This document shows, piece by piece, positions 26,140 to 34,104 of a stretch of 64,000 nt of DNA. Positions within the stretch are counted from its first letter, which is position 1; every line of letters begins with the position of its first letter. Where the stretch lies: NCBI RefSeq assembly GCF_036174265.1, contig NZ_CP108055.1, forward strand, positions 6,262,001 through 6,326,000, written 5' to 3'. This DNA is from Streptomyces sp. NBC_00285. GTDB taxonomy: Bacteria; Actinomycetota; Actinomycetes; Streptomycetales; Streptomycetaceae. A program made the position numbers and the translations under genes. Under the pieces are notes generated by a model. It saw only the letters and a program-made list of their open reading frames with translations, searched no databases and was not told where the DNA came from.

Positions 26140-27097
26140 GCCCCGCATCCCCACCATCGATCTGCGCCCCTGGCTCTCCGGGGACCCCGAGGCCCGCGCC
26201 GGCATCGCCCGCACCCTCGACGAGGCCCTCCAGACGGCCGGGTTCTTCCTGGTCACCGGGCACGGCGTCGACCCCGCCCTGCGCTCCCGCATCCGGGAGG
26301 CCGCGCGGACCTTCTTCCGGATGCCGGCGGACGTCAAGCAGCCGTACACCGCGAAGGTCGGAGGCCGCGGCTGGCTCGGCCCCGGGGCGGAGGCCAACGG
26401 CTACTCGGAGGGCACGGAGACCCCGCCCGACCTCAAGGAGTCCCTGACCTTCGCCACGCACGAGCCCTTCGAGGACCCGGTCGTCAACGCCGAGTGGTAC
26501 GCGCCGAACGTCTGGCCTGCCGAGGTGCCGGAACTCCGGTCGCTGTGCGAGGAGTACCTGGAGCGGATGGGCGAGCTGGAGAAGGGGCTGCTGTCCCTCC
26601 TCGGCGAGGCGCTCGGGCTCGAACCCGACTTCTTCTCCCGGCACATGGACCATCCGACGTACGGCTTCAACATCAACTGGTATCCGGGCACCGAGGTCGT
26701 CGGCGAGCCGCAGCCGGGGCAGTTCCGCATCGGCCCGCACACCGACTTCGGGACCGTCACCATCCTCGACCGGCAGGCCGGCAAGGGCGGCCTCCAGGTC
26801 TTCACCGACGAGGGCGGCTGGGAGGACGCACCCTTCGACCCCGACGCCTTCACCATCAACATCGGTGACCTGATGGCCCGTTGGACCGGAGACCGGTGGC
26901 GCTCCGGACGACACCGGGTACTCCCGCCCCCGGCCGACGCACCCGCCGAGGAACTGATGTCCCTGGTCTACTTCGGCGAGTGCACCCCGGGCACGACCGT
27001 CGAGTCCGTCCCGGCACCGATCGGCCGGGTGGCACACGAACCCGTCGACTCCCACCTGTACCTGAGGGAGAAGCTGGACTCCATCACGGTGGACTGA
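26132..27097 (+). CDS. Isopenicillin N synthase-family Fe(II) dioxygenase
   Basis: The protein has about 321 residues. The N-terminal IPTIDLRPW is typical of the 2OG-Fe family. The metal facial triad is H203 and D205 (PHTDFGTVTIL) and H261 (SGRHRVLPP), with R263 for 2-oxoglutarate. GTG 26132 has GAGGA upstream and overlaps the deaminase by eight bases; ATG 26120 is an alternative. In this nucleobase cluster it may oxidise a pyrimidine or its product, by inference. It is not evidence of beta-lactam synthesis. Confidence 0.88.
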   Translation: MSKPRIPTIDLRPWLSGDPEARAGIARTLDEALQTAGFFLVTGHGVDPALRSRIREAARTFFRMPADVKQPYTAKVGGRGWLGPGAEANGYSEGTETPPDLKESLTFATHEPFEDPVVNAEWYAPNVWPAEVPELRSLCEEYLERMGELEKGLLSLLGEALGLEPDFFSRHMDHPTYGFNINWYPGTEVVGEPQPGQFRIGPHTDFGTVTILDRQAGKGGLQVFTDEGGWEDAPFDPDAFTINIGDLMARWTGDRWRSGRHRVLPPPADAPAEELMSLVYFGECTPGTTVESVPAPIGRVAHEPVDSHLYLREKLDSITVD

Positions 27098-27106
27098 GGC
27101 GACCAG

Positions 27107-27136
27107 GGCCGGGGCGAGGGAATCCTCGCCCCGGCC
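27107..27136. terminator. Bidirectional terminator, 13-bp perfect stem
   Basis: GGCCGGGGCGAGG (27107-27119) pairs with CCTCGCCCCGGCC (27124-27136) across the loop GAAT, between the convergent dioxygenase and permease genes. Confidence 0.88.
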
Positions 27137-27162
27137 GGGGACCTGCGACGCGCAGCAGGCCG

Positions 27163-28563
27163 TCACGGCCTCCGCGCCGGCGAACGCCACCGCAGCGCCG
27201 CGTACAGCGCCGCGCTCACCACGAAGCCGACCACCGGCGTGATGTCGCCGAACGACGGCCAGTGCTTCGGCACATAGCCGACGTAGTCCTCCTGGTTGGA
27301 GAAGAGCGGGACCGAGACCGCCACGCCGATCAACAGGGCCGCGAGACCGGTCCAGTTGGTGAAGGTGCGGTCGGTGAGGCGGGCGGCGACGGTGTCGTCG
27401 GGGGTGCGGGAGCGCAGGAGGCGTTCGACCAGGACCACGCCCAGCCACGGCGCCACCCAGTACGCGATCACCAGCAGGAACGCCTCGTAGGCCGCCCCCG
27501 CGTCCGAGAGTGACGCCCACGCCGCCGCCGTACCCGCGACCCCGGACACCACGACCAGCACGCTGCGGCTCAGCCACGCGGGAAGGTTCAGGCCGAAGGA
27601 CGCGATCGAGATCGCACCGGAGTACACGTTGAGGGCGTTCGCCGACACCGCGCCCAGGATGATCGCGAGCAGCACCAAGTCGCCCAGCCAGCCAGGGAGA
27701 TGGCCGGTGAAGGCCGCCGTCGGGGTGGCGTCCTTCGGGGACACGATCGTCGCCGAGGCCGCGCCGATCACGGCGACCACCGACACGGACAGGAACAGAC
27801 CGAGGGCGGGGTAGACGATGGTCCGGACCCTGTTCGCCGTGCGGGGGAGATAGCGCGAGTAGTCCGTGGCGTACGGGTTCCAGCCCGCCGCGTAGCCCCA
27901 GGCCGCGCTGAACGCCAGCAGGAAGCCGCCGATGCCGCCGCCCGAACCGCCGCTGCCGAGGTCCGCGTCCTTGAAGGTCCACACCCCGGCCAGCAGGAAG
28001 ACCAGAGCGAGGGCCGGGAAGGCGTACTTCTCGAAGACGTGGACGAAGTTGTGGCCGATGAAGCCGATCACGATCTCGGCGGCCACCACGAGGAGCAGGG
28101 ACGGCAGCGGCCGCAGACCCGTCAGGGTGTTCAGCGCGAAGGCCGCGCTCACGCTGTTCACCGCGAACCAGCCGACGCCCGCCACCAGGCCGTTGGCCGC
28201 GGCGGGCAGGATGTTGCCGCGATGGCCGAAGGAGAGCCGGCCGATCACCATCTGCGGCACCCCGAACCGCGGCCCGTCCAGGGACAGCACACCCTGGGTG
28301 AGCGCGCCGAGCGCGGTGCCGAGCACGATGGCGGCCGTGGCCTGCCAGAAGCTCAGGCCGAAGAAGAGGACCGCGATCACGCCGATGAAAACGGTCGCGA
28401 ACTCGATGTTCGGGGAGGCCCAGGTCCACAGGAGCTGGAGCGGGGTGCCGTGGCGTTCGGCCTCGGGGATGGGCTCCGAGCCCGCCGTCTCGACGGCGAT
28501 GACCTTGTCACCGTAAGCGGGGGCGAGGGCGCCGGTCGTGGAGTCGGCGGGAACTGTCGTCAT
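27163..28563 (-). CDS. NCS1-family cytosine/nucleobase permease
   Basis: This 466-residue permease has about twelve segments. The NCS1 features are the N-terminal GTPLQLLWTWASPNIEFATV, QMVIGRLSFGHRGNILPAA, and GWNPYATDYSRYLPR. NCS1 carriers import cytosine, purines, hydantoin or allantoin with H+ or Na+. Its pairing with a deaminase and PucR suggests nucleobase salvage. ATG 28563 lacks a clear ribosome binding site. It is transcribed towards the terminator at 27107-27136. Confidence 0.9.
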   Translation of the reverse strand: MTTVPADSTTGALAPAYGDKVIAVETAGSEPIPEAERHGTPLQLLWTWASPNIEFATVFIGVIAVLFFGLSFWQATAAIVLGTALGALTQGVLSLDGPRFGVPQMVIGRLSFGHRGNILPAAANGLVAGVGWFAVNSVSAAFALNTLTGLRPLPSLLLVVAAEIVIGFIGHNFVHVFEKYAFPALALVFLLAGVWTFKDADLGSGGSGGGIGGFLLAFSAAWGYAAGWNPYATDYSRYLPRTANRVRTIVYPALGLFLSVSVVAVIGAASATIVSPKDATPTAAFTGHLPGWLGDLVLLAIILGAVSANALNVYSGAISIASFGLNLPAWLSRSVLVVVSGVAGTAAAWASLSDAGAAYEAFLLVIAYWVAPWLGVVLVERLLRSRTPDDTVAARLTDRTFTNWTGLAALLIGVAVSVPLFSNQEDYVGYVPKHWPSFGDITPVVGFVVSAALYAALRWRSPARRP

Positions 28564-28657
28564 GCGAGGTAAGTGTCCGGCCCGCGTCCCGATCCGCCCA
28601 GGGGCGCATTGTCCGCTTCGGGCGGCTCGGCGGCTTACAAGGTGTATGGCGTCCGGG

Positions 28658-29047
28658 TCACTTGTCCTCGGAGCCCTCGCCCTGCTCCCGGCGCTTCAGC
28701 TCCTCCTCGCGGCGGCGCAGGTCCGCCTCCCAGTCCTTCAGCAGGGCCTCGTCCTTCTTGTTGTCGGCCTTGAGGGAGTTCAGGAACTCGGGGTTGTCGT
28801 CGGGGGCGACGTACTCCATGCGGTGGTTGCGGTGCCACTCGGACGGGGTGCGGCCGCCGCCCGGCGGGGTGCGCAGTCTGCCCGCGGCGAGCCAGGCGAT
28901 CGGTCCCACGATCCAGAACAGCAGGATGATGAAGACCCAGGCGATCTTGGGAAGGTGCTTCGCCTCGTCCTCGGGGGTGTTCAGACAGTCGATGAACGCG
29001 TAGATCGTCAGCGCCAGCGGCACCAGGTACATCAACAGCCTGAGCAT
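28658..29047 (-). CDS. PLDc N-terminal-domain membrane protein
   Basis: This 129-residue protein has two hydrophobic helices (residues 2-20 and 34-56) in the phospholipase D nuclease N-terminal (PLDc_N) pattern, with FIILLFWIVGPIAWLAAGR. The C-terminus is a charged, probably coiled-coil tail (LRRREEELKRREQ). No HKD catalytic motif is present, so no nuclease activity is implied. GGGGGA lies upstream of ATG 29047. Function unknown. Confidence 0.8.
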   Translation of the reverse strand: MLRLLMYLVPLALTIYAFIDCLNTPEDEAKHLPKIAWVFIILLFWIVGPIAWLAAGRLRTPPGGGRTPSEWHRNHRMEYVAPDDNPEFLNSLKADNKKDEALLKDWEADLRRREEELKRREQGEGSEDK

Positions 29048-29179
29048 GCGCGAAATCCCCCTGGGAACGTTGTGGGGAGCCTGTGACCGCCCCCTGACGG
29101 GTCAGGGTAGCGGCTTGGCAAAATACCCACGACACATCGCCGGCGGTCGTCGTCGGCGAACTCACGGGGGGAGGACTCC

Positions 29180-29557
29180 TTGCATCCGGCCATCGTCGAA
29201 GAACGCTTCCGCGCAGGCACCGACCGGCTCCGGGGCTGGGGGATCGGGCTGCTCGGCCTGGCCGTACTCCTGTGGGGCTACGCCGCCTGGCAGCTGTTCA
29301 CGCCGTACGAGGTGCACTACGGGAAGTACGGCAAGGCGGACTGCACCGCCCCGGCCTTCGCCGACCGGGACGACGTGTACGTCGACCGCGACGCCGACGC
29401 GCGGCACTGCGCTGCCGCCCGCGACTGGCCGCGCCCCGTGACCGCCCTCGTGCTCGCTGTCCCCCTCGCCACCGCCGGCGGCGCGCTCCTCGCCACGGGC
29501 CTGGCAGGCGACCGTCTGCGGCGACGGGAGTCGGAGCTGGAGCGGGCCCGGAGCTGA
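29180..29557 (+). CDS. Small two-segment membrane protein, unknown function
   Basis: The 125-residue protein has hydrophobic segments near 21-38 (IGLLGLAVLLWGYAAWQL) and 90-110, with an outside loop between them containing two cysteines. The start is TTG 29180, chosen because GGGGGGAGGA lies directly upstream. It is 56 bp ahead of the menaquinone decarboxylase gene on the same strand. I do not recognise a family. Confidence 0.65.
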   Translation: MHPAIVEERFRAGTDRLRGWGIGLLGLAVLLWGYAAWQLFTPYEVHYGKYGKADCTAPAFADRDDVYVDRDADARHCAAARDWPRPVTALVLAVPLATAGGALLATGLAGDRLRRRESELERARS

Positions 29558-29613
29558 GCGCGGGCGGTGGGGCGGGCGTCGGGCCCCGGTGCGCCTCGGC
29601 GATACTGGGGGGC

Positions 29614-31071
29614 ATGGCTTACGACGATCTTCGCTCCCTGCTCAGGGCACTGGAACGCGAGGGAGACCTCAAGCGGATCAAGGCCGAGGTGGACCCGTAC
29701 CTGGAGGTCGGGGAGATCGTCGACCGGGTGCAGAAGGCGGGTGGTCCCGCGCTGCTCTTCGAGAACGTCCGCGGGGCCGCCATGCCGCTCGCGATGAACG
29801 TCTTCGGGACCGACCGGCGGCTGCTGAAGGCCCTGGGCCTGAAGTCGTACGGCGAGATCTCCGAGAAGATCGGCGGGCTGCTGCGCCCCGAACTGCCGCA
29901 CGGCTTCGTGGGCGTGCGCGAGGCCTTCGGGAAGCTCGGCTCGATGGTGCACGTCCCGCCGAAGAAGGTGAAGTCCGACAACGCCCCGGTCCAGGAAGTC
30001 GTGCTGCACGGCGACGACGTAGACCTCGACCAGCTGCCCGCCCTGTTCACCTGGCCGCAGGACGGCGGCTCCTTCTTCAACCTGGGGCTCACCCACACCA
30101 GGGACCCGGAGAGCGGGATCCGCAACCTCGGCCTGTACCGGCTGCAGCGCCACGACAAGCGCACCATCGGCATGCACTGGCAGATCCACAAGGACAGCCG
30201 CAACCACTACCAGGTGGCGGCCCGGCGGGGCGAACGCCTGCCGGTCGCGATTGCCTTCGGCTGTCCGCCCGCCGTGACGTACGCCTCCACCGCGCCCCTC
30301 CCCGGGGACATCGACGAGTACCTCTTCGCCGGGTTCATCGCGGGCAAGCGGATCGAGATGGTGGACTGCAAGACGGTTCCGCTCCAGGTCCCGGCGCAGG
30401 CGGAGGTGGTGATCGAGGGCTGGCTGGAGCCGGGGGAGATGCTGCCGGAGGGTCCCTTCGGCGACCACACCGGGTTCTACACCCCGCAGGAGCCGTTCCC
30501 CGCGCTGAAGATCGACTGCGTGACGATGCGCAAGCGGCCGCTGCTCCAGTCGATCGTCGTGGGCCGCCCCCCGACGGAGGACGGGCCCCTCGGCCGGGCG
30601 ACGGAGCGGTTCTTCCTCCCGCTGCTGAAGATCATCGTGCCGGACATCGTGGACTACCACCTGCCGGAGGCGGGCGGCTTCCACAACTGCGCGATCGTCT
30701 CGATCGACAAGAAGTACCCGAAGCACGCGCAGAAGGTGATGCACGCGGTCTGGGGGGCACACATGATGTCCCTGACCAAACTGATCGTGGTCGTCGACTC
30801 CGACTGCGACGTCCACGATCTGCACGAGGTGGCCTGGCGGGCTCTGGGCAACACCGACTACGCCCGCGACCTCTCGGTGGTCGAGGGACCCGTCGATCAC
30901 CTCGACCACGCCTCCTACCAGCAGTTCTGGGGCGGCAAGGCGGGCATCGACGCGACGAAGAAGTGGCCCGAGGAGGGCTACACACGGGACGGCGGCTGGC
31001 CCGACATGGTCCTCCCGGACCCGGAGACGGCGGCGAAGGTCGACCGCCGGTGGAAGGAGTACGGACTGTGA
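29614..31071 (+). CDS. mqnL: UbiD-family decarboxylase of the futalosine menaquinone pathway
   Basis: This 485-residue UbiD-type enzyme needs prenylated FMN made by its UbiX-type partner (32829-33518). EGPFGDHTGFY in the centre holds the conserved catalytic glutamate region; FNLGLTHTRDPESGIRNLGL and HWQIHKDSRNHY contribute to the metal/prFMN site. In Streptomyces the SCO4490-type gene was proposed to decarboxylate the late bicyclic naphthoate intermediate. It overlaps mqnP by four bases (GTGA). Assignment rests on family plus context. Confidence 0.93.
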   Translation: MAYDDLRSLLRALEREGDLKRIKAEVDPYLEVGEIVDRVQKAGGPALLFENVRGAAMPLAMNVFGTDRRLLKALGLKSYGEISEKIGGLLRPELPHGFVGVREAFGKLGSMVHVPPKKVKSDNAPVQEVVLHGDDVDLDQLPALFTWPQDGGSFFNLGLTHTRDPESGIRNLGLYRLQRHDKRTIGMHWQIHKDSRNHYQVAARRGERLPVAIAFGCPPAVTYASTAPLPGDIDEYLFAGFIAGKRIEMVDCKTVPLQVPAQAEVVIEGWLEPGEMLPEGPFGDHTGFYTPQEPFPALKIDCVTMRKRPLLQSIVVGRPPTEDGPLGRATERFFLPLLKIIVPDIVDYHLPEAGGFHNCAIVSIDKKYPKHAQKVMHAVWGAHMMSLTKLIVVVDSDCDVHDLHEVAWRALGNTDYARDLSVVEGPVDHLDHASYQQFWGGKAGIDATKKWPEEGYTRDGGWPDMVLPDPETAAKVDRRWKEYGL

Positions 31072-31970
31072 GCAGCGCCTCTGCGGCACTCCCGCAACCC
31101 GGACGCACGAAAGCCTTCCTGCGGCTGGTGATGATCGAGCACTCGGTCTTCGCGCTGCCCTTCGCCTACATCGCCGCGCTGACCGCGATGTTCGAGTGGG
31201 ACGGGAACATCCACTGGGGGCGGCTGCTCCTGGTCACCGTCTGCATGGTGGGTCTGCGGACCTTCGCGATGGCCGTGAACCGGATCATCGACCGGGAGAT
31301 CGACGCGCGGAACCCGCGGACGGCTCAGCGTGAACTCGTCACCGGGGCGATGTCGGTGAAGCACGCGTGGACCGGCGCGCTGGTCGCGGTCGTGGTCTTC
31401 CTGGGCTCGGCGGCCCTGCTGAACCCGCTGTGCCTGGCCCTCGCCCCCGTCGCGGTGATCCCGATGGTGGTCTATCCGTACGGCAAGAGGTTCACGAACT
31501 TCCCCCAGGCCATCCTCGGTCTCGCCCAGGCGATGGGACCGGTGGGCGGCTGGCTCGCGATCACGGGTTCCTGGTCCTGGGACGCGGTGATTCTCGGTCT
31601 CGCGGTCGGCATCTGGATCGGCGGGTTCGATCTGATCTACGCCTGCCAGGACGTGGAGGCGGACCGGGAGGTCGGGGTGATGTCGGTCCCGGCGCGCTTC
31701 GGTATCCCGGGAGCGATCTGGGGCGCCAGGGTCTGTCACTTCCTGACGATGTCCCTCCTCGTCTGGTACGCCGTCGCGACGGACGCGGGGGGGTTCTTCT
31801 GGGTGGGCCTGATGATCGTCGCGGGTGCGTTCGTGTACGAGCACTCGATCGTGCGGCCGCATGATCTGTCCCGGTTGAACAGGGCGTTCTTCAGTGTCAA
31901 CGGGTTCATCGGCATTGCCCTGTTCGGGTGTGCGCTGCTTGATCTGTTGGTGCGGGGGCTGACGGTCTGA
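31068..31970 (+). CDS. mqnP: UbiA-type prenyltransferase of menaquinone synthesis
   Basis: This 300-residue membrane enzyme has about eight segments. The first prenyl-diphosphate motif is N71-R-x-x-D75-x-x-x-D79 (NRIIDREIDARN), and the second is Q194-D195-VEA-D199-REVG. It attaches the polyprenyl chain to the naphthoate ring in the futalosine route. The start is GTG 31068, four-base overlap with mqnL. Confidence 0.93.
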   Translation: MSSASAALPQPGRTKAFLRLVMIEHSVFALPFAYIAALTAMFEWDGNIHWGRLLLVTVCMVGLRTFAMAVNRIIDREIDARNPRTAQRELVTGAMSVKHAWTGALVAVVVFLGSAALLNPLCLALAPVAVIPMVVYPYGKRFTNFPQAILGLAQAMGPVGGWLAITGSWSWDAVILGLAVGIWIGGFDLIYACQDVEADREVGVMSVPARFGIPGAIWGARVCHFLTMSLLVWYAVATDAGGFFWVGLMIVAGAFVYEHSIVRPHDLSRLNRAFFSVNGFIGIALFGCALLDLLVRGLTV

Positions 31971-32034
31971 CCGTGAGGTCCGGTGGGTCCGTGGGGTCCG
32001 CAGGGCCGTTGTGGGGTGCGGGTGGGTTGTGGCT

Positions 32035-32061
32035 GGTCGCGCAGTTCCCCGCGCCCCTGGG
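32035..32061. repeat. Copy 1 of a Streptomyces interspersed repeat
   Basis: GGTCGCGCAGTTCCCCGCGC followed by CCCTGGG sits in the 3' region after mqnP. The same core recurs at 35306-35331 and 35409-35436. From memory this CGCAGTTCCCCGCGCCCC core is abundant in Streptomyces intergenic DNA. Its role is unknown. Confidence 0.75.
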
Positions 32062-32172
32062 TGAGTTGGGCTGACCGGTGTTTGAAGGGTTGCCGTGTCT
32101 CTGGGTGGGTTGGGGTGACCGGTGTTTGAAGGTTCCGCGCCCCTGGGTGGGTCAGGCCGGGCGGCGTTTGAA
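32057..32172. repeat. Three diverged ~43-bp repeats overlapping the rhomboid 3' end
   Basis: A CTGGGTG(A/G)GTTGGG-TGACCGGTGTTTGAA-like unit occurs at 32057-32087 and 32101-32131; a third copy at 32143-32172 spans the stop and last codons of the rhomboid gene. The first unit abuts the interspersed repeat at 32035. The pattern suggests tandem copying of the gene's 3' end into the intergenic region. Confidence 0.7.
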
Positions 32173-32736
32173 TAGGAAGGCTGCCGCCACGCCGGCCACC
32201 AGGCCGAGCAGGTGGCCCTGCCAGCTGACGCCCGTCTGGGTGGGGGCCAGGCCGACCAGGATCGATGTGCCCCAGACCGCGGCCATCAGGAGGCCGACCA
32301 GGACGCCCAGCGGGCGGCGCTCCACGAAGCCGCTCACCAGCAGGTAGCCGAACAGGCCGAAGATCAGGCCCGACGCGCCCGCCGTGTTGGTGTGGGCCGG
32401 AGCTATGAGCCAGACGCCCAGGCCGTCGGCCACGATGATCAGGGCGGACACGGCGGCGAACCGGCGCAGGCCGCCGAGGGCCGCGAGGAAGCCCATGACC
32501 AGCAGCGGGACGCTGTTCGCGGCCACGTGGGCGAAGCCGAAGTGGATGAAGGCGGCCGGGACGACGTCGACCAGCTCGGACGGGACGCGCGGGGTGATGC
32601 CGAGGCCGTCGAGCGCGTGACCGCTCGCCACGTCCACCACTTCCAGCAGCCACAGCAGCGCGACCCAGCCCACCATCAGCTTGGCCGCGGCCTTCGCACG
32701 GTCACCGTGCGACCACTCGAGTTCCCTGCCCGTCAT
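32152..32736 (-). CDS. Rhomboid-family intramembrane serine protease
   Basis: This 194-residue membrane protein has about six segments. Catalytic features are H70-x3-N74 (FAHVAANS), S122 in GASGLIFG, and H175 in WQGHLLGL. It cleaves transmembrane helices within the membrane; the substrate is unknown. ATG 32736 is preceded by a run of G that can act as ribosome binding site. It is inserted on the opposite strand inside the menaquinone block. Confidence 0.92.
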   Translation of the reverse strand: MTGRELEWSHGDRAKAAAKLMVGWVALLWLLEVVDVASGHALDGLGITPRVPSELVDVVPAAFIHFGFAHVAANSVPLLVMGFLAALGGLRRFAAVSALIIVADGLGVWLIAPAHTNTAGASGLIFGLFGYLLVSGFVERRPLGVLVGLLMAAVWGTSILVGLAPTQTGVSWQGHLLGLVAGVAAAFLFKRRPA

Positions 32737-32828
32737 GGCACCCCCCCACCACTCACTCTTCCCCTTCAAGGAACGCCCGGACCCCCTTGGCCGGTTCCCG
32801 CCCTGCGACGCCGGATAGGCTCGGGGGT

Positions 32829-33518
32829 GTGAACCCAGCCAAGCCAGGAGAGACGCGGCGTACGCCTTGGATCGTAGGGGTGTCCGGCGCCTCCGGCACC
32901 CCGTATGCCGCATCCGTGCTGCGCGCTCTCCTCGCCGTCGGCGAGAGCGTCGACCTGGTGGTCTCCCGTGCCTCGCGGCTCACCCTGCTCGACGAGACGG
33001 GGATCTCCTTCAGGGACGCGCACTGGCGCGATGACCTGCGGGAATGGCTGGCCCGGGGGGCCGACGGCAAGCCCGCGACCTTCGACGTCGACGTCGACAT
33101 CGACGCCGTGCGGTACTGGAACGCCGGGGATCTGGCCGCGGGGCCGTCCTCGGGGTCGTATCCGAGCAAGGGGATGCTGATCGTCCCCGCCTCCACCGCC
33201 TGCGTCGCCGGTGTGGCCCTCGGTCTCTCCAAGGACCTGCTCCAGCGAGCGGCGAGCGTCACGCTCAAGGAGCGCCGCAGGCTGGTCGTGGCCGTACGGG
33301 AGACCCCCCTGAACGGCCAGACCCTCCGGCACCTCGTCGCGCTCGACGACGCCGGCGCGAGCGTGGTCCCGGCCTCGCCCGGCTTCTACGCGGGCGCCAC
33401 CCACATCCAGGACCTGGTGGACTTCGTCGCCGGGCGGGTGCTGGACGCGGCGGGTGTCGAACACGGCCTGTACCGGCGCTGGCAGGGCGAACTGGGCGGC
33501 GGCACGGCGGGTCAGTAG
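32829..33518 (+). CDS. mqnM: UbiX-like flavin prenyltransferase partner of MqnL
   Basis: This protein of about 229 residues has the UbiX/Pad1 fold. PWIVGVSGASGTPYAASVLRAL is the FMN-binding start and VPASTACVAGVALGLSKDLL is the second conserved region, ending with RLVVAVRETPLN. It makes prenylated FMN for UbiD-type enzymes. GTG 32829 is preferred (GGGGGT upstream). An insertion near residues 75-95 rich in Asp/Val (FDVDVDIDAVRYW) is longer than in E. coli UbiX and typical of the MqnM group. Confidence 0.9.
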   Translation: MNPAKPGETRRTPWIVGVSGASGTPYAASVLRALLAVGESVDLVVSRASRLTLLDETGISFRDAHWRDDLREWLARGADGKPATFDVDVDIDAVRYWNAGDLAAGPSSGSYPSKGMLIVPASTACVAGVALGLSKDLLQRAASVTLKERRRLVVAVRETPLNGQTLRHLVALDDAGASVVPASPGFYAGATHIQDLVDFVAGRVLDAAGVEHGLYRRWQGELGGGTAGQ

Positions 33519-33536
33519 GGCACGCGGCAGTACCTC

Positions 33537-33568
33537 TCAACACCTCAGCACTTCAGCACTTCAGCACC
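33537..33568 (+). repeat. Four 8-bp tandem repeats upstream of the AsnC gene
   Basis: TCAACACC, TCAGCACT, TCAGCACT and TCAGCACC run head to tail at 33537-33568, and a further CACTTCAGG follows at 33575-33583. They sit 43 bp ahead of the regulator start. They may be a promoter-proximal slippage site or autoregulatory half-sites. Confidence 0.75.
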
Positions 33569-33610
33569 TCTTGTCACTTCAGGAACTTTTTCAGCGGAAG
33601 GCTCGATCCC

Positions 33611-34066
33611 ATGGACGCGGTGGACAGGCAGCTCATCCAGGCCTTGAGGGAGAACGGCCGGGCCTCCTACGCGGAGCTGGGACGCCTCGTCGGTCTGTCG
33701 GGACCCAGCGTCACCGACCGCATCAACCGGCTGGAGGCGGCCGGGGTCATCACCGGCTACCGTGCCACCGTCGACGCCGCCTCGCTCGGCCTCGGCGTCA
33801 CCGCGCTGATCGGCATCTCGCTCTCCGACGCGGCCGACCACGAGGACGTGGCGGCCCGTATGAAGGACCTCGGCGAGATCGAGGACTGCTGGTTCATCGC
33901 GGGCGACGACTCGTACATGCTCAAGGTGCGGGCGGACAACGTGGACGGCCTGGAGAAGATCATCCGGCGGCTGTCCGGGACCAAGGGTGTCTCCCGGACC
34001 CGTACCACGATCGTGCTCTCCACGAAGTGGGAGAACCGGGTCGGAGAGCTGCCCGAAGAAGCGTAG
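33611..34066 (+). CDS. Lrp/AsnC-family regulator
   Basis: This 151-residue protein has an N-terminal HTH (DRQLIQALRENGRASYAELG, then GPSVTDRINRLEAAG) and a C-terminal RAM ligand-binding domain of alpha-beta sandwich type. GGAAGG lies upstream of ATG 33611. It is the gene before mqnE, with 38 bp between them, and may regulate the menaquinone genes; this is inferred from position. Confidence 0.93.
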   Translation: MDAVDRQLIQALRENGRASYAELGRLVGLSGPSVTDRINRLEAAGVITGYRATVDAASLGLGVTALIGISLSDAADHEDVAARMKDLGEIEDCWFIAGDDSYMLKVRADNVDGLEKIIRRLSGTKGVSRTRTTIVLSTKWENRVGELPEEA

Positions 34067-34104
34067 ACGTACGGTTGGACAGATCGTCGAGGAAAGGTGT
34101 GGGC

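Noticed and set aside
26132..27097. Evidence of beta-lactam biosynthesis from the isopenicillin N synthase-like gene
   Set aside because: The family name is broad; no ACV synthetase or other beta-lactam gene is present and the neighbours are nucleobase genes.
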